Assembly (NCBI RefSeq): GCF_900188385.1
Contig: NZ_FZOI01000019.1
Coordinates: forward strand, 1-64,000
Direction of reading: 5' to 3'
DNA length: 64,000 nt
Origin: Azospirillum sp. RU38E
GTDB lineage: Bacteria; Pseudomonadota; Alphaproteobacteria; Azospirillales; Azospirillaceae
A program made the translations under genes and the position numbers. The notes under the pieces are model-generated. The model saw only the letters and a list, made by a program, of their open reading frames with translations. It was not told where the DNA came from and made no database searches. Below, piece after piece: positions 1 through 8,384 of the stretch (position 1 is the first letter of the stretch; each line of letters opens with the position of its first letter).

Positions 1-30
1 GAGACTGCAAATCCATCGTCGGCAGCGGCG

Positions 31-110
31 CCGCCGTCGTTGGTGGAGCGCTTTCTAAACACCTCCAACCAACCCGTCAACCGTTTTTTCACCGTTCCAA
101 ACTTTTTTCT
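31..110. repeat. Imperfect intergenic repeat, copy 1
   Basis: A block starting CCGCCGTCGT, followed by GG-GGAGCGCT and a TTCTAAAC-type segment, ends about 30 bases later with a GTTTTTTC run. The same order of blocks recurs at 323-390. The similarity is obvious by eye but not exact. I recall comparable GCCGTCGT..GGAGGCGCT..TTTTTT segments near gene ends in other alphaproteobacterial genomes, but cannot verify this here. Confidence 0.4.
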
Positions 111-322
111 CCGCAGCGCCGAAACGCTACAAAAAGCATAGAACCAACCCGGTCAACGGACCATCAAGCAATCAACCCACCAGAACTAAGTCCAGCAGAC
201 ACAATGCCCAACAGTACGATAGATAAATCCACTTGTCCGAAGGCCTAAACCTTCAAAGAACCGTCGGTGATACTGACCAAAACCACCATCACCCCGTCCC
301 ACAACTTGACAAACCAACCGGC

Positions 323-390
323 CCGCCGTCGTGGGAGGCGCTGTATAGGCGCATGATAAAACCGATGCAACAGGTTTTTTGAAGAAAAAT
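323..390. repeat. Imperfect intergenic repeat, copy 2
   Basis: This is the second copy of the element at 31-110. It begins with the identical CCGCCGTCGT decamer, continues GGGAGGCGCTGTATAGG, and reaches a GGTTTTTTG run about 50 bases on. It lies upstream of the nnrS promoter region. Confidence 0.4.
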
Positions 391-442
391 GAAAATCTTC
401 GCGTCATGCAAAGCAGCCCCCACACGGGCGTCACGCGGCCGG

Positions 443-462
443 AGTTTGTGGCGGCACAAACT
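443..462. promoter_or_regulatory. NnrR-like operator upstream of nnrS
   Basis: A perfect 8-bp inverted repeat, AGTTTGTG-GCGG-CACAAACT, contains TTGTG-N4-CACAA at 446-459. This has the geometry of Crp/Fnr-superfamily sites (two 5-bp halves, 4-bp spacer) and fits the TTGYG-N4-CRCAA pattern described for NnrR. Its centre lies about 72 bases before the nnrS ATG. A Crp/Fnr gene follows nnrS directly, so autoregulation is plausible. Function is inferred. Confidence 0.6.
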
Positions 463-479
463 GGGAAGGACTGGGAAGG
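460..479 (+). repeat. Tandem 10-bp direct repeat
   Basis: ACTGGGAAGG is present twice back to back, immediately after the inverted repeat and before the nnrS ribosome-binding site. It may simply be local duplication within the promoter or leader. Confidence 0.5.
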
Positions 480-524
480 CGTATCAGGGAGAGGCCAAGA
501 TCAGTGGTCAGGAGGTTCCCCATC

Positions 525-1730
525 ATGAGCACGCCCTTTCAGGACATCGCCCAGCCCCGCCCCGCGCGGCTGGCGCTGTTTGCCTATGGCTTCCGGCCAT
601 TCTTCCTGGCGGCGGGGCTTTATGCCATCGCCGTGGTGATGCTGTGGCTGATGGTCTTGCACACAGGCCGCTGGCCGGACGGGCTGGGCAGCCCCATAGC
701 GTGGCATGGGCATGAGATGCTGTTTGGCTTTGCGGGGGCCGCCATTGCCGGCTTCCTGCTGACCGCTGTACCGAACTGGACCGGGGAGCGCGGTTTTGCC
801 GGGGGCGGGCTGATCGCGCTGACGGGCCTGTGGCTGGCCGGTCGTGTGGCGCTGAATCCGCTTGCCCCCTTGCCGGCGCTGCCGGCGGCAGTGATTGATC
901 TGGCCTTTTTCCCGGCCTTGGGCGCCATGGTGCTGCCCTCCATCATCCGGGCCAGGAACCGCCGCAACTATATCATGCTGATTCTGCTCGGCCTGCTGAC
1001 CCTGGCCAGCGGCTTTTACCATGCGGAACGACTGGGCTGGCTGGAAGGCGGCTGGGCCTGGGGGCAGGCGCTGGCCATGGATATGGTGCTGCTGATGGTG
1101 GCGCTGATCGGCGGGCGCATCGTGCCCTCCTTCACCAGCAGCGCCTTGAAGCGGCTGGGCCGGCCGGCGATGGTGCCGCCGTTCGGGCGGCTGGACCGGG
1201 TGGCCCTGATCAGTCTGGCCCTGCTGACGCTGGCCGATCTGGCCCAGCCGCAGGGCTGGCTGCCGGGTCTTGCCGCCTTGCTGGCTGGGATCGCCCAGGC
1301 GTTGCGGCTGGCCCGCTGGCAAGGGGTGAAGGCGCTGGATCAGCCTATCCTCTGGTCGCTGCACCTGGCCTATGCCTGGATACCGCTGGGGCTGCTGCTG
1401 AAGGCGGGCTGGCTGCTGGGGGGGCTGGCCATCGGCCAAACCTGGGTCCATGCCCTGACCGCCGGCGCCTTTTCCGGCATGATTCTGGCCGTGATGTCGC
1501 GGGCCGCCCTGGGCCATACCGGGCGGGAAATTGTGGCGGCCAAGCCCACCGTGGCCGCCTATGTTCTGCTGACCCTGGCGGCGCTGGTGCGGGTATTGGC
1601 CCCGCTGCTGCCGGACATGAATCTGGCCTACAGCATTGCTGGCCTTTGCTGGGTGGCCGCCTTCATCCTTTACAGCCTGGTTTATGCACCCATCCTGATC
1701 ACCCAGCGTGCCGACGGGCGACCGGGGTGA
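525..1730 (+). CDS. nnrS: NnrS family haem/copper membrane protein
   Basis: This 401-residue polytopic membrane protein has about twelve hydrophobic segments. It carries the family landmarks YGFRPFFLAAG (residues 21-31), WHGHEMLFGF (from 60), a GGRIVPSFT segment and, near the C-terminus, WVHALTAGAF..MSRAALGHTGR. NnrS proteins protect cells against nitric-oxide stress and are usually in NnrR regulons. The ATG at 525 is chosen over an in-frame upstream codon because GGAGG sits at 511-515. The Crp/Fnr gene downstream starts five bases after the stop, so the two are probably one operon. The adjacent Fe-S repair and nap genes support a nitrogen-oxide role. Confidence 0.92.
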   Translation: MSTPFQDIAQPRPARLALFAYGFRPFFLAAGLYAIAVVMLWLMVLHTGRWPDGLGSPIAWHGHEMLFGFAGAAIAGFLLTAVPNWTGERGFAGGGLIALTGLWLAGRVALNPLAPLPALPAAVIDLAFFPALGAMVLPSIIRARNRRNYIMLILLGLLTLASGFYHAERLGWLEGGWAWGQALAMDMVLLMVALIGGRIVPSFTSSALKRLGRPAMVPPFGRLDRVALISLALLTLADLAQPQGWLPGLAALLAGIAQALRLARWQGVKALDQPILWSLHLAYAWIPLGLLLKAGWLLGGLAIGQTWVHALTAGAFSGMILAVMSRAALGHTGREIVAAKPTVAAYVLLTLAALVRVLAPLLPDMNLAYSIAGLCWVAAFILYSLVYAPILITQRADGRPG

Positions 1731-1735
1731 GGGAT

Positions 1736-2509
1736 ATGGATTTATCCGCCCTGATGGGTCTATGCTGCACGCCCTTTCCCAAACCGGCCAAGGCAGACCC
1801 CATGGAAAAGCCGAAACCCGACCCGTCGCTGCTGCGGCCGATGCGCATGTTTGCCGGACTGGATGCCAGCGCCTTGAGCGCAGTGATGGAACATGGTCAG
1901 GCCCGGCGTGTGGCCAAGGGCAGCATCGTCTTCAAACAGGGCGACAGCGCCAGCACCTGCCATGCCCTGATCGACGGGCGGATCAAGATTCAGCAGACAG
2001 GGCCGGATGGGCAGCAGGTGGTGGTGCAGTTCGTGGGCCCGGGGGAGATGTATGGCACGCTGGCCATGTTCCTGTCGGGATATCCCGGCGACGCGGTGGC
2101 GGTGACGGACAGTGTCGATCTGGTCTGGTCGGTAGAGACCATGAAGGACTTGATGCTGACCTATCCGCAGATTGCCATGAACAGCATGGCCATGCTGGGC
2201 GACCGGCTGGAGGATTTGCAGACCCGCGTGCGCCAGCTTTCAACGCAGCGGGTGGAGCGGCGGGTTGCCTATGCCCTGCTGCGGCTGGCCCGTCAGGCCG
2301 GGCGGGAAGTGTCGGCAGGGGTGGAAATCAGCTTTCCGCTGACCCGGCAGGATCTGGCGGAAATGACCGGCACCACCCTGCACACGGTCAGCCGCATCCT
2401 GTCCGCCTGGGAGAGCGATGGCCTCACCGCCGGCGGGCGGCAGCAGATCGTGGTGGTGAAGCCCGACACGCTGCTGGCCATCGCGGAGGATTTGCCCCGC
2501 CCGGCCTGA
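1736..2509 (+). CDS. Crp/Fnr family transcription regulator (NnrR/Dnr-like)
   Basis: The 257-residue product has an N-terminal cyclic-nucleotide-type sensor fold and a C-terminal winged helix-turn-helix around residues 202-227 (LTRQDLAEMTGTTLHTVSRI). It lacks the N-terminal four-cysteine set of an Fe-S Fnr, so a haem or NO sensor of the Dnr/NnrR kind is more likely. The ATG at 1736 follows a GGGTGAGGGA ribosome-binding site; an alternative ATG lies at 1802 and would remove a Cys-Cys pair. It is coupled to nnrS and converges on the next gene with a 6-base gap. It could regulate nnrS, ric and nap; the exact family name is inference. Confidence 0.88.
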   Translation: MDLSALMGLCCTPFPKPAKADPMEKPKPDPSLLRPMRMFAGLDASALSAVMEHGQARRVAKGSIVFKQGDSASTCHALIDGRIKIQQTGPDGQQVVVQFVGPGEMYGTLAMFLSGYPGDAVAVTDSVDLVWSVETMKDLMLTYPQIAMNSMAMLGDRLEDLQTRVRQLSTQRVERRVAYALLRLARQAGREVSAGVEISFPLTRQDLAEMTGTTLHTVSRILSAWESDGLTAGGRQQIVVVKPDTLLAIAEDLPRPA

Positions 2510-2515
2510 CGACGA

Positions 2516-3229
2516 TCAATCCGCAATGATCGAAAGCGGTCCCTCCGCCGAATCGATCAGCGGGGCCGGGCGGGAGAAGGCAACCAGCCTCTCCCGGTCC
2601 TGGATCACCAGCCGGCTGCCCTGCACCGACAAGCCCTGATCGCGCAGGGCGGAGAAGGCACGCGACAGGTTTTCCGCCGTCATGCCCAGGCGGGACGCCA
2701 GGATGCGTTTATCAAACGGCAACATCACCTCATCTGCCGGGCCGGCCAGGGCCAGCACATAACAGCCCAGGCGCTGCACACCGGTGCGCAGCTTCAAATC
2801 CTTGATCTGGCGAACCAGACGGCGGAAATGCTGGGCCAGTTCCGCCATCACCGGGGTGGAGAGGTCCGGGTCGGCGGCCACCGCGCGACGGAAGGCACCG
2901 GTTTCCAACAGCAATATGCGCGATGGCACCAAGGTGCGGGCCGACATCAGATAGGGGGCGCCGGTCAGGGCGGCCGCCAGGATGAAGCTGTCAACGGGGA
3001 ACAGGATGTCCACCACCGCCTCGTTATCATCCTGGTCGCGGGCAAACAGCTCCACCCCGCCTTCCAGCAACACCATCAGGAAATCCGCCTGCTCCCCCTC
3101 ATTGAACAACAAGGTGCCGCGTGGATAGCGCTGCAAAGACCCACGCGCCACCAGCACCGACAATTGCGCGTCAGTGACCTTGGCAAACATGGGCAGGCTG
3201 CGCACCAGATGGAGATCGTCAGGCTTCAT
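2516..3229 (-). CDS. Second Crp/Fnr family transcription regulator
   Basis: This 237-residue protein has a cNMP-binding-like beta-roll (residues about 15-125) and a C-terminal helix-turn-helix, KRILASRLGMTAENLSRAF, near residues 174-192. It has a single cysteine, so no Fnr-type cluster. It resembles the second Crp-type regulators often paired with nitrogen-oxide genes. The ATG at 3229 is preferred to a TTG two codons upstream; neither has a strong ribosome-binding site. It lies downstream of ric on the same strand with a 93-base gap and could be co-transcribed. The ligand cannot be told from sequence. Confidence 0.85.
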   Translation of the reverse strand: MKPDDLHLVRSLPMFAKVTDAQLSVLVARGSLQRYPRGTLLFNEGEQADFLMVLLEGGVELFARDQDDNEAVVDILFPVDSFILAAALTGAPYLMSARTLVPSRILLLETGAFRRAVAADPDLSTPVMAELAQHFRRLVRQIKDLKLRTGVQRLGCYVLALAGPADEVMLPFDKRILASRLGMTAENLSRAFSALRDQGLSVQGSRLVIQDRERLVAFSRPAPLIDSAEGPLSIIAD

Positions 3230-3322
3230 TATCAAGATGGGCTGGGTAACCGAAGGGGGCTGCCGGTTAGGGATGCTATCCGGCGGGCCCCGTCATATCA
3301 CCGGATCAGTCACCGGGATAGA

Positions 3323-3988
3323 CTATGCGGAAGCGCCAAAACGAGCGAACAGCACATTGTTTTCAAGATGCACATGTTCCTGCGCCTCCTGCACGAAATG
3401 CTGCAGGCTGCTGTACAGGGCCCGCCAAGTGGCACAGGCCCGGGCCGGTGGGGTGAAATCCCGCGTCAGTGCCGCCATCTGGTGCAACTGATCACCGAAC
3501 ACATCATGTTCCTGCATCATGCAGGCGATGGGGGCTGCCAGAAAAAACGATCCGCCTGACAGCATGGCCGGGAACAGCACCTGTTCTTCCTTCTGCATAT
3601 GTTCCTCCAGCTCCCCGGCCACCTGCGCCAGCAGGGCGTGCAGGCCCTTGGGACAATCCGGATGCTGGCCGTGAACGCTTTCAACCTTCTGCGACAGGTA
3701 CAGCAGTTCATCCAGTTGCTGCCGGTGGCCGGCATGGAAGCGGTCCAGGATCAGGCTGGTCAGGGCGGGGGTGGAAAGGCTGGCCGGGGCCGGGGCCGGG
3801 TCCGCCGCCCCGCCCTGATCCATCAACTCCCGCAGCAATTCGGCCGGGTCCAGCCCATGGGCCTGGGCGGCATCGGCCAGGGGAAGGCCGCCGCCACAGC
3901 AGAAATCAATGCCATGGCGGCGGAAGATAGCGGTCGCCCCGGGGATGGTGGCGGCGAACAGCGATACGGGTTGCGTCAGCGATGTCAT
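3323..3988 (-). CDS. ric: Iron-sulfur cluster repair di-iron protein (Ric/YtfE/ScdA)
   Basis: The 221-residue protein has an N-terminal ScdA_N domain with the signature HGIDFCCGGG (Cys30-Cys31) and a C-terminal hemerythrin-like domain. Candidate di-iron ligands are visible: His85/His88, His130, Glu134, His161, His205 and Glu209. The family repairs Fe-S centres damaged by nitric oxide or peroxide and can donate iron. The ATG at 3988 starts exactly at the conserved domain; longer in-frame versions are not supported. The small Cys-rich gene lies 28 bases upstream on the same strand, and an Fnr-type box heads the pair. Confidence 0.93.
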   Translation of the reverse strand: MTSLTQPVSLFAATIPGATAIFRRHGIDFCCGGGLPLADAAQAHGLDPAELLRELMDQGGAADPAPAPASLSTPALTSLILDRFHAGHRQQLDELLYLSQKVESVHGQHPDCPKGLHALLAQVAGELEEHMQKEEQVLFPAMLSGGSFFLAAPIACMMQEHDVFGDQLHQMAALTRDFTPPARACATWRALYSSLQHFVQEAQEHVHLENNVLFARFGASA

Positions 3989-4016
3989 GGCGTTTCTCTG
4001 GGTTTGGGGAGGGGGC

Positions 4017-4268
4017 TCAACCACCGCAATGGCCGCCGCAGCAACCACCGTCGCGCTCGGGCAGGTCGGCAAAGCGGATACGGCTGGTACCGGGCGTGGG
4101 GAACAACCCCTGCAGCCGTCGCAGCAACCGTTCCGGCGGCAGCCCGTCCGGGCACTCATCAATGGCGCAGATGATCGACCCATCCGGCAGTTCTCCCGGA
4201 ACGGTATCGGGCTGCGGCAGAAGAAGGTGGGCGGCATCGCGCCGGAACTGGATGAACTGGGTTTTCAT
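4017..4268 (-). CDS. Small Cys-rich protein upstream of ric
   Basis: I do not recognise this 83-residue protein. It ends in CCGGHCGG (Cys76, Cys77, His80, Cys81) and has two further cysteines (34, 39), which suggests metal binding or thiol chemistry. It has no signal peptide or membrane segment. The ATG at 4268 is the first that fits the transcript expected from the Fnr-type box at 4423-4436; the ribosome-binding site is weak (AAGG). The stop lies 28 bases before the ric start, implying one operon and a role in NO or Fe-S stress. The reading frame could be spurious. Confidence 0.6.
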   Translation of the reverse strand: MKTQFIQFRRDAAHLLLPQPDTVPGELPDGSIICAIDECPDGLPPERLLRRLQGLFPTPGTSRIRFADLPERDGGCCGGHCGG

Positions 4269-4422
4269 CGGGCCAGAGCCTTGCAGGGAGGAAAGTGCCC
4301 CATCCAAGCAGGCCGCCGCCGCAGCGTCCTTGCGCTTCGGCAAATTTGTCGGCAAGCGCTTTGCTTTTTTTGCGCTGCCGGCGCCGGCCATCAAGCACAA
4401 AAGAAAACAAGCATGGTCTGAA

Positions 4423-4436
4423 TTGATAAATGTCAA
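4423..4436 (-). promoter_or_regulatory. Fnr/Dnr-type box for the ric operon
   Basis: TTGATAAATGTCAA reads TTGAC-N4-ATCAA on the minus strand, a typical Fnr/Dnr/NnrR-type half-site pair with a 4-bp spacer. It lies in the 327-base divergent region between the small Cys-rich gene and napE. Placing it at -41.5 would start transcription near 4388, leaving a leader of about 120 bases before 4268. Confidence 0.65.
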
Positions 4437-4518
4437 TTTTAAATAAATCAAAAATCAATGTCGATGTATCGCAATCTATACAGCGATATTAAATCAACAT
4501 TATTGAGATGACGCCAAA

Positions 4519-4532
4519 TTGATTCTGATCAA
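4519..4532 (+). promoter_or_regulatory. Fnr-type box for the nap operon
   Basis: TTGATTCTGATCAA is a perfect TTGAT-N4-ATCAA Fnr site. If centred at -41.5, transcription would start near 4567, just upstream of the napE ATG at 4596. This supports oxygen- or NO-responsive activation of nap by a Crp/Fnr protein, possibly one of the two encoded nearby. Confidence 0.75.
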
Positions 4533-4595
4533 TGCTTGAGCACTCCATCGCACTGTATGGTTTTCCTAGCAAACAATAGATTCTGGCAGGATGTC

Positions 4596-4754
4596 ATGGA
4601 TGCAACCCCCGCTCCGGACTCCAGAAAAGCCGAACTGCTGAAGTTCGTCTTCCTGGCTTTCGTTTTCATCCCGGTTCTGTCGATCGGGGTGGTGGCCGCC
4701 TATGGCTTCGCTGTCTGGATCTACCAGATGTTCGCGGGCCCACCGGGCATGTGA
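4596..4754 (+). CDS. napE: NapE, small membrane protein of periplasmic nitrate reductase
   Basis: This 52-residue protein has a basic N-terminal RKAELLKF segment and one transmembrane helix (about residues 14-40) ending YGFAVWIYQMFAGPPG, the recognisable NapE pattern. Its biochemical role is unsettled in the family. Upstream in-frame ATG (4557) and TTG (4536) codons exist, but 4596 gives the usual length, has GGCAGGA just before it and lies downstream of the transcription start predicted from the Fnr box. It is the first gene of napEFDABC. Confidence 0.85.
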   Translation: MDATPAPDSRKAELLKFVFLAFVFIPVLSIGVVAAYGFAVWIYQMFAGPPGM

Positions 4755-4769
4755 CGGGGGGAGCGCACC

Positions 4770-5066
4770 ATGGAACCCAGGCTTTCCCGTCGCGCCCTGT
4801 TCGGGCGTGGACCAGACCCCACCTCCGCACCGCCTGCCGGCCCGCCGCTGGCCGTCATTGCCGCCCATTGTCTGGCGGAAACCGGTGCCTATTGCCGGAC
4901 CTGCGGCGATGCCTGCCCGGAAGCGGCCATCCGCTTTCTGTTACAGCCGCGCGGGCGGGCGCGGGCGGATGTGGATGGGGATCGCTGCACCGGCTGCGGT
5001 GATTGCCTGTCCCCCTGCCCCGTCGGTGCCATCCAGCTTGCCCCCCGCGATGGAGACAGCGCATGA
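4770..5066 (+). CDS. napF: NapF-type ferredoxin, short two-cluster form
   Basis: The 98-residue protein has an SRRALFGRG start typical of NapF and two cysteine groups: C-x7-C-x2-C-x3-CP around residues 34-50 and C-x2-C-x2-C-x3-CP around residues 73-84. Familiar NapF proteins are about 160 residues with three or four [4Fe-4S] motifs, so this form lacks the N-terminal pair. NapF is cytoplasmic and linked to NapA maturation. A GGGGGAG ribosome-binding site precedes the ATG, and the stop overlaps napD by ATGA. Confidence 0.85.
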   Translation: MEPRLSRRALFGRGPDPTSAPPAGPPLAVIAAHCLAETGAYCRTCGDACPEAAIRFLLQPRGRARADVDGDRCTGCGDCLSPCPVGAIQLAPRDGDSA

Positions 5067-5332
5067 GCGATGAAATCCACATTTCCAGCCTGATCGTCCA
5101 TGCCCGCCCCGATGCGCTGGCCAACGTCACCGCCCGCATCCAGGCGCTGGGGGGTGAGATCGTGCCCAGCGCCGGCGATGCCAGCCGGCTGATCGTGCTC
5201 GTCGAACAGCCCAGCGCCCGCGCGACCGCCGACATACTGGACGCCATCAATGCCATCCAGGGCGTCTACAGCGCCCTTCCCGTCTATCACCACGCCGAAC
5301 CTGCGGTGTGCCTTGCGGAGCCCATGCCATGA
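5063..5332 (+). CDS. napD: NapD, NapA signal-peptide chaperone
   Basis: This 89-residue cytoplasmic protein has the ferredoxin-like fold pattern of Nap[12 protein letters not shown] at the N-terminus, a G-G-E-I-V-P turn and an ALPVYH segment near the C-terminus. NapD binds the twin-arginine signal of NapA during cofactor insertion. Its ATG overlaps the napF stop (ATGA), and its own stop overlaps the napA ATG in the same way. Confidence 0.92.
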   Translation: MSDEIHISSLIVHARPDALANVTARIQALGGEIVPSAGDASRLIVLVEQPSARATADILDAINAIQGVYSALPVYHHAEPAVCLAEPMP

Positions 5333-7830
5333 CACTGACCCGCCGCGATTATCTGAAGGCCCAGGCTGCCGCAACGGCAGCCGCCACCGCCGGCGTCACC
5401 CTGCAGGCCGGTGCCACGCAACTGCCCACCGGCATGGATGCCAAGGTGAAATGGTCCAAGGCTGCCTGCCGCTTCTGCGGCACCGGCTGCGGCGTCATGG
5501 TGGGGGTGAAGGAAGGCCGCATTGTCGCCACCCATGGCGACCAGAAGGCTGAGGTGAACCGGGGCCTGAACTGTGTGAAGGGCTATTTCCTGTCCAAGAT
5601 CATCTATGGCCAGGACCGGCTGACCACGCCCATGTTGCGCATGAAGAACGGCCAGTACGCCAAGGAGGGGGATTTCACCCCCATCACCTGGGATCAGGCC
5701 TTTGACATCATGGCCCAGAAATGGAAGGCCACGCTGAAGGCCAAGGGGCCGGAAGCCATCGGCATGTTCGGGTCCGGGCAATGGACGGTGCATGAAGGCT
5801 ATGCCGCCGTCAAACTGATGAAGGCCGGCTTCCGCTCCAACAATATCGATCCCAATGCCCGGCATTGCATGGCATCCGCCGTGGCCGGCTTCATGCGCAC
5901 CTTCGGCATTGATGAGCCGATGGGCTGTTACGATGATATCGAAACCGCCGACGCCTTTGTGCTGTGGGGCAGCAATATGGCGGAGATGCACCCCGTCCTG
6001 TGGACCCGCGTCACCGACCGCCGCCTGTCCAACCCGGATGTGAAGGTGGCGGTGCTGTCCACCTTCGAACATCGCTCGTTTGAGCTGGCGGACATCCCCA
6101 TGGTGTTCACGCCGCAGACCGATCTGGCGATCCTGAACTATATCGCCAACCACATCATCCAGACCGGGCGGGTGAACAAGGATTTCGTCAATAAGCACAC
6201 GACGTTCGTGAAGGGCCGCACCGATATCGGCTATGGGCTGCGGCCCGATAATCCGCTGGAAAAGGCGGCCAAGAATGCCGGCAACGCCAATGATTCCGAC
6301 CCGATCAGTTTTGAGGAATATGCCGCCTTCGTCGCCCCCTATACGCTGGAAAAGGTGGCCGCCCAGTCCGGCGTGCCGGCGGCCCGGCTGAAGGCGCTGG
6401 CGGAGCTGTATGCCGACCCGAAGATCAAGGTCACCAGCTTCTGGACCATGGGCTTCAACCAGCATACGCGCGGCGTCTGGGCCAACAACCTTGTCTATAA
6501 TATCCATCTGCTGACGGGGAAGATTTCTGAAGCCGGCAACAGCCCCTTCTCCCTCACCGGCCAGCCCAGCGCCTGCGGTACGGCGCGGGAGGTTGGCACC
6601 TTCTCCCACCGGCTGCCCGCCGACATGGTGGTGACGAATGCCGAACACCGCGCCCATGCCGAACATCTGTGGAAGCTGCCGGAAGGCACCATCCCGGCCA
6701 AGCCCGGCTTCCATGCCGTGCAGCAGGACCGGATGCTGAAGGATGGCAAGCTGAACTGCTACTGGGTGCAGGTGAACAACAACATGCAGGCGGCCCCGAA
6801 TACCGCCAACGAGACCTGGCCTGGCTATCGCAACCCGGACAATTTCATTGTCGTCTCAGACGCTTACCCCACCGTCACCACCATGGCGGCCGATCTGGTG
6901 CTGCCCGCCGCCATGTGGGTGGAAAAGGAAGGCGCTTACGGCAATGCCGAACGCCGCACCCAGGTCTGGCATCAGTTGGTGAACGCCCCCGGTGAGGCGC
7001 GGTCGGACCTGTGGCAGTTGGTGGAATTCTCCAAACGCTTCAAGGTGGAGGAGGTCTGGCCGGAGGAATTGCTGGCCAAGGCCCCGGAATTCCGCGGCAA
7101 GACCCTGTTTGATATCCTCTATCGCAACGGACAGGTGGACAGGTTCCCGGTCAGCGAATGTGACCCTGCCTATGAAAACCGCGAGTCCAAGGAACTGGGC
7201 TTCTATCTGCAAAAGGGGCTGTTTGAGGAATATGCCAGCTTTGGCCGTGGCCATGGCCATGATCTGGCCCCCTATGAGCGCTATCACGAAGAACGCGGGT
7301 TGCGCTGGCCGGTGGTGAATGGCCAGGAAACGCGCTGGCGCTTCCGGGAGGGGAGCGATCCCTATGTGCCGGCCGGCGAAGGGATGCGCTTTTACGGCCA
7401 TAAGGACGGCAAGGCCCGTATCTTCGCCCTGCCCTATGAACCGCCAGCGGAAAGCCCGGATAAGGATTATCCGTTCTGGCTGTCGACAGGCCGGGTGCTG
7501 GAACATTGGCATTCCGGCTCCATGACGCGCCGCGTGCCGGAACTGCACCGCGCCGTGCCGCAGGCGCTCTGCTACATGCATCCCGATGATGCCCAAGCCA
7601 TGAATGTGCGGCGCGGGCAGGAAGTGCTGGTGGCTTCCCGCCGGGGGCAGGTGCGGGCGCGGGTGGAAACGCGCGGTCGCAATAAGCCGCCGCGCGGGCT
7701 GGTCTTCGTGCCCTGGTTTGATGCCGATGTGCTGATCAACCGCGTCACGCTGGATGCCACCGATCCGATCTCCAAACAGACCGACTTCAAGAAATGCGCC
7801 GTGCGCATCACGCCGGTCCAGGGGGCATGA
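5329..7830 (+). CDS. napA: Periplasmic nitrate reductase catalytic subunit NapA
   Basis: The 833-residue protein opens with a twin-arginine signal (TRRDYLK, residues 4-10, then an Ala-rich h-region). The [4Fe-4S] motif CRFCGTGC supplies Cys47, Cys50 and Cys54, with Cys82 and the adjacent electron-transfer Lys84. NARHCMAS carries the molybdenum-ligand cysteine at about residue 180. It binds bis-MGD and reduces nitrate to nitrite in the periplasm, receiving electrons through NapB and NapC. It is full length with no interruption. The start overlaps the napD stop. Confidence 0.98.
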   Translation: MTLTRRDYLKAQAAATAAATAGVTLQAGATQLPTGMDAKVKWSKAACRFCGTGCGVMVGVKEGRIVATHGDQKAEVNRGLNCVKGYFLSKIIYGQDRLTTPMLRMKNGQYAKEGDFTPITWDQAFDIMAQKWKATLKAKGPEAIGMFGSGQWTVHEGYAAVKLMKAGFRSNNIDPNARHCMASAVAGFMRTFGIDEPMGCYDDIETADAFVLWGSNMAEMHPVLWTRVTDRRLSNPDVKVAVLSTFEHRSFELADIPMVFTPQTDLAILNYIANHIIQTGRVNKDFVNKHTTFVKGRTDIGYGLRPDNPLEKAAKNAGNANDSDPISFEEYAAFVAPYTLEKVAAQSGVPAARLKALAELYADPKIKVTSFWTMGFNQHTRGVWANNLVYNIHLLTGKISEAGNSPFSLTGQPSACGTAREVGTFSHRLPADMVVTNAEHRAHAEHLWKLPEGTIPAKPGFHAVQQDRMLKDGKLNCYWVQVNNNMQAAPNTANETWPGYRNPDNFIVVSDAYPTVTTMAADLVLPAAMWVEKEGAYGNAERRTQVWHQLVNAPGEARSDLWQLVEFSKRFKVEEVWPEELLAKAPEFRGKTLFDILYRNGQVDRFPVSECDPAYENRESKELGFYLQKGLFEEYASFGRGHGHDLAPYERYHEERGLRWPVVNGQETRWRFREGSDPYVPAGEGMRFYGHKDGKARIFALPYEPPAESPDKDYPFWLSTGRVLEHWHSGSMTRRVPELHRAVPQALCYMHPDDAQAMNVRRGQEVLVASRRGQVRARVETRGRNKPPRGLVFVPWFDADVLINRVTLDATDPISKQTDFKKCAVRITPVQGA

Positions 7831-8384
7831 TCATGAAACACCTCCGCACCGCCCTGATCCTTTCCCTGCTGGCGCCCTTGCCCATCTTGGGCGTGCCGGT
7901 GGCGCAACGGGCGTTGGCCACCGATCCGGCCCCCGCCCAGGTCGCTGCCGCGCCCAGCGCCAGCGTGCGCGATGTCAAAGCCAGCGGCCGCCCGGCCTTC
8001 ACCGGGGCTGAGGGGCTGACCGTGCAGGAAGCCCCGCCCATCCCGAAGGATGCCACCGACGACCGCCGCCGCCAGCGCAATTACCCCGAACAGCCGCCGG
8101 TGATCCCGCACCAGATCGTGGGCTATCAGTTGGACCTGCGCGCCAACAAGTGCCTGACCTGCCACGCACGGGAATTTACCGGCGACAGTCAGGCGCCCAT
8201 GATCTCCGTCACGCATTTCCAGGATCGTGACGGGCAGGTGCTGGGGGCTGTGTCGGCCCGCCGCTATTTCTGCCTGCAATGCCATGTGCCGCAGACGGAC
8301 GTGCAGCCGCGTGTGCCCAACAGCTTCCGCGATGTGGATAGTGTCATCCGCGAAAAGGATGCCGCCGCCAAAGGGGGCCAATGA
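7827..8384 (+). CDS. napB: NapB, dihaem c-type cytochrome subunit of nitrate reductase
   Basis: The 185-residue precursor has a signal peptide (about residues 1-31, ending RALA) and two haem-attachment motifs, CLTCH (109-113) and CLQCH (149-153). Distal His ligands such as those in IPHQ and SVTH are also present. It passes electrons from NapC to NapA in the periplasm. The start at 7827 overlaps the napA stop; an ATG two codons later (7833) is equally credible. Confidence 0.95.
   Translation: MIMKHLRTALILSLLAPLPILGVPVAQRALATDPAPAQVAAAPSASVRDVKASGRPAFTGAEGLTVQEAPPIPKDATDDRRRQRNYPEQPPVIPHQIVGYQLDLRANKCLTCHAREFTGDSQAPMISVTHFQDRDGQVLGAVSARRYFCLQCHVPQTDVQPRVPNSFRDVDSVIREKDAAAKGGQ

Larger units (their letters stand above)
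1..442. other. Intergenic region with no supported gene
   Basis: I find no gene I can defend here. The DNA is clearly richer in A/T than the rest of the window and has several T-runs. One frame is open from base 1 to a TAG near 140, so the tail of an upstream gene cannot be excluded, but its translation matches nothing I recognise. Two copies of an imperfect repeat are annotated separately. No tRNA cloverleaf was seen. Confidence 0.5.

Noticed and set aside
1-140. C-terminal end of a gene entering from the left edge
   Set aside because: The frame is open only to about base 140 and the translation is not recognisable, so no gene is called.
501-1517. Long minus-strand open frame opposite nnrS
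   Set aside because: It is the antisense shadow of a high-GC gene: Gln/Arg/Pro/His-rich translation, no family features, while nnrS on the plus strand is well supported.
5287-6714. 475-codon minus-strand open frame inside napA
   Set aside because: It is fully antisense to the conserved NapA core and has the composition of a shadow frame.
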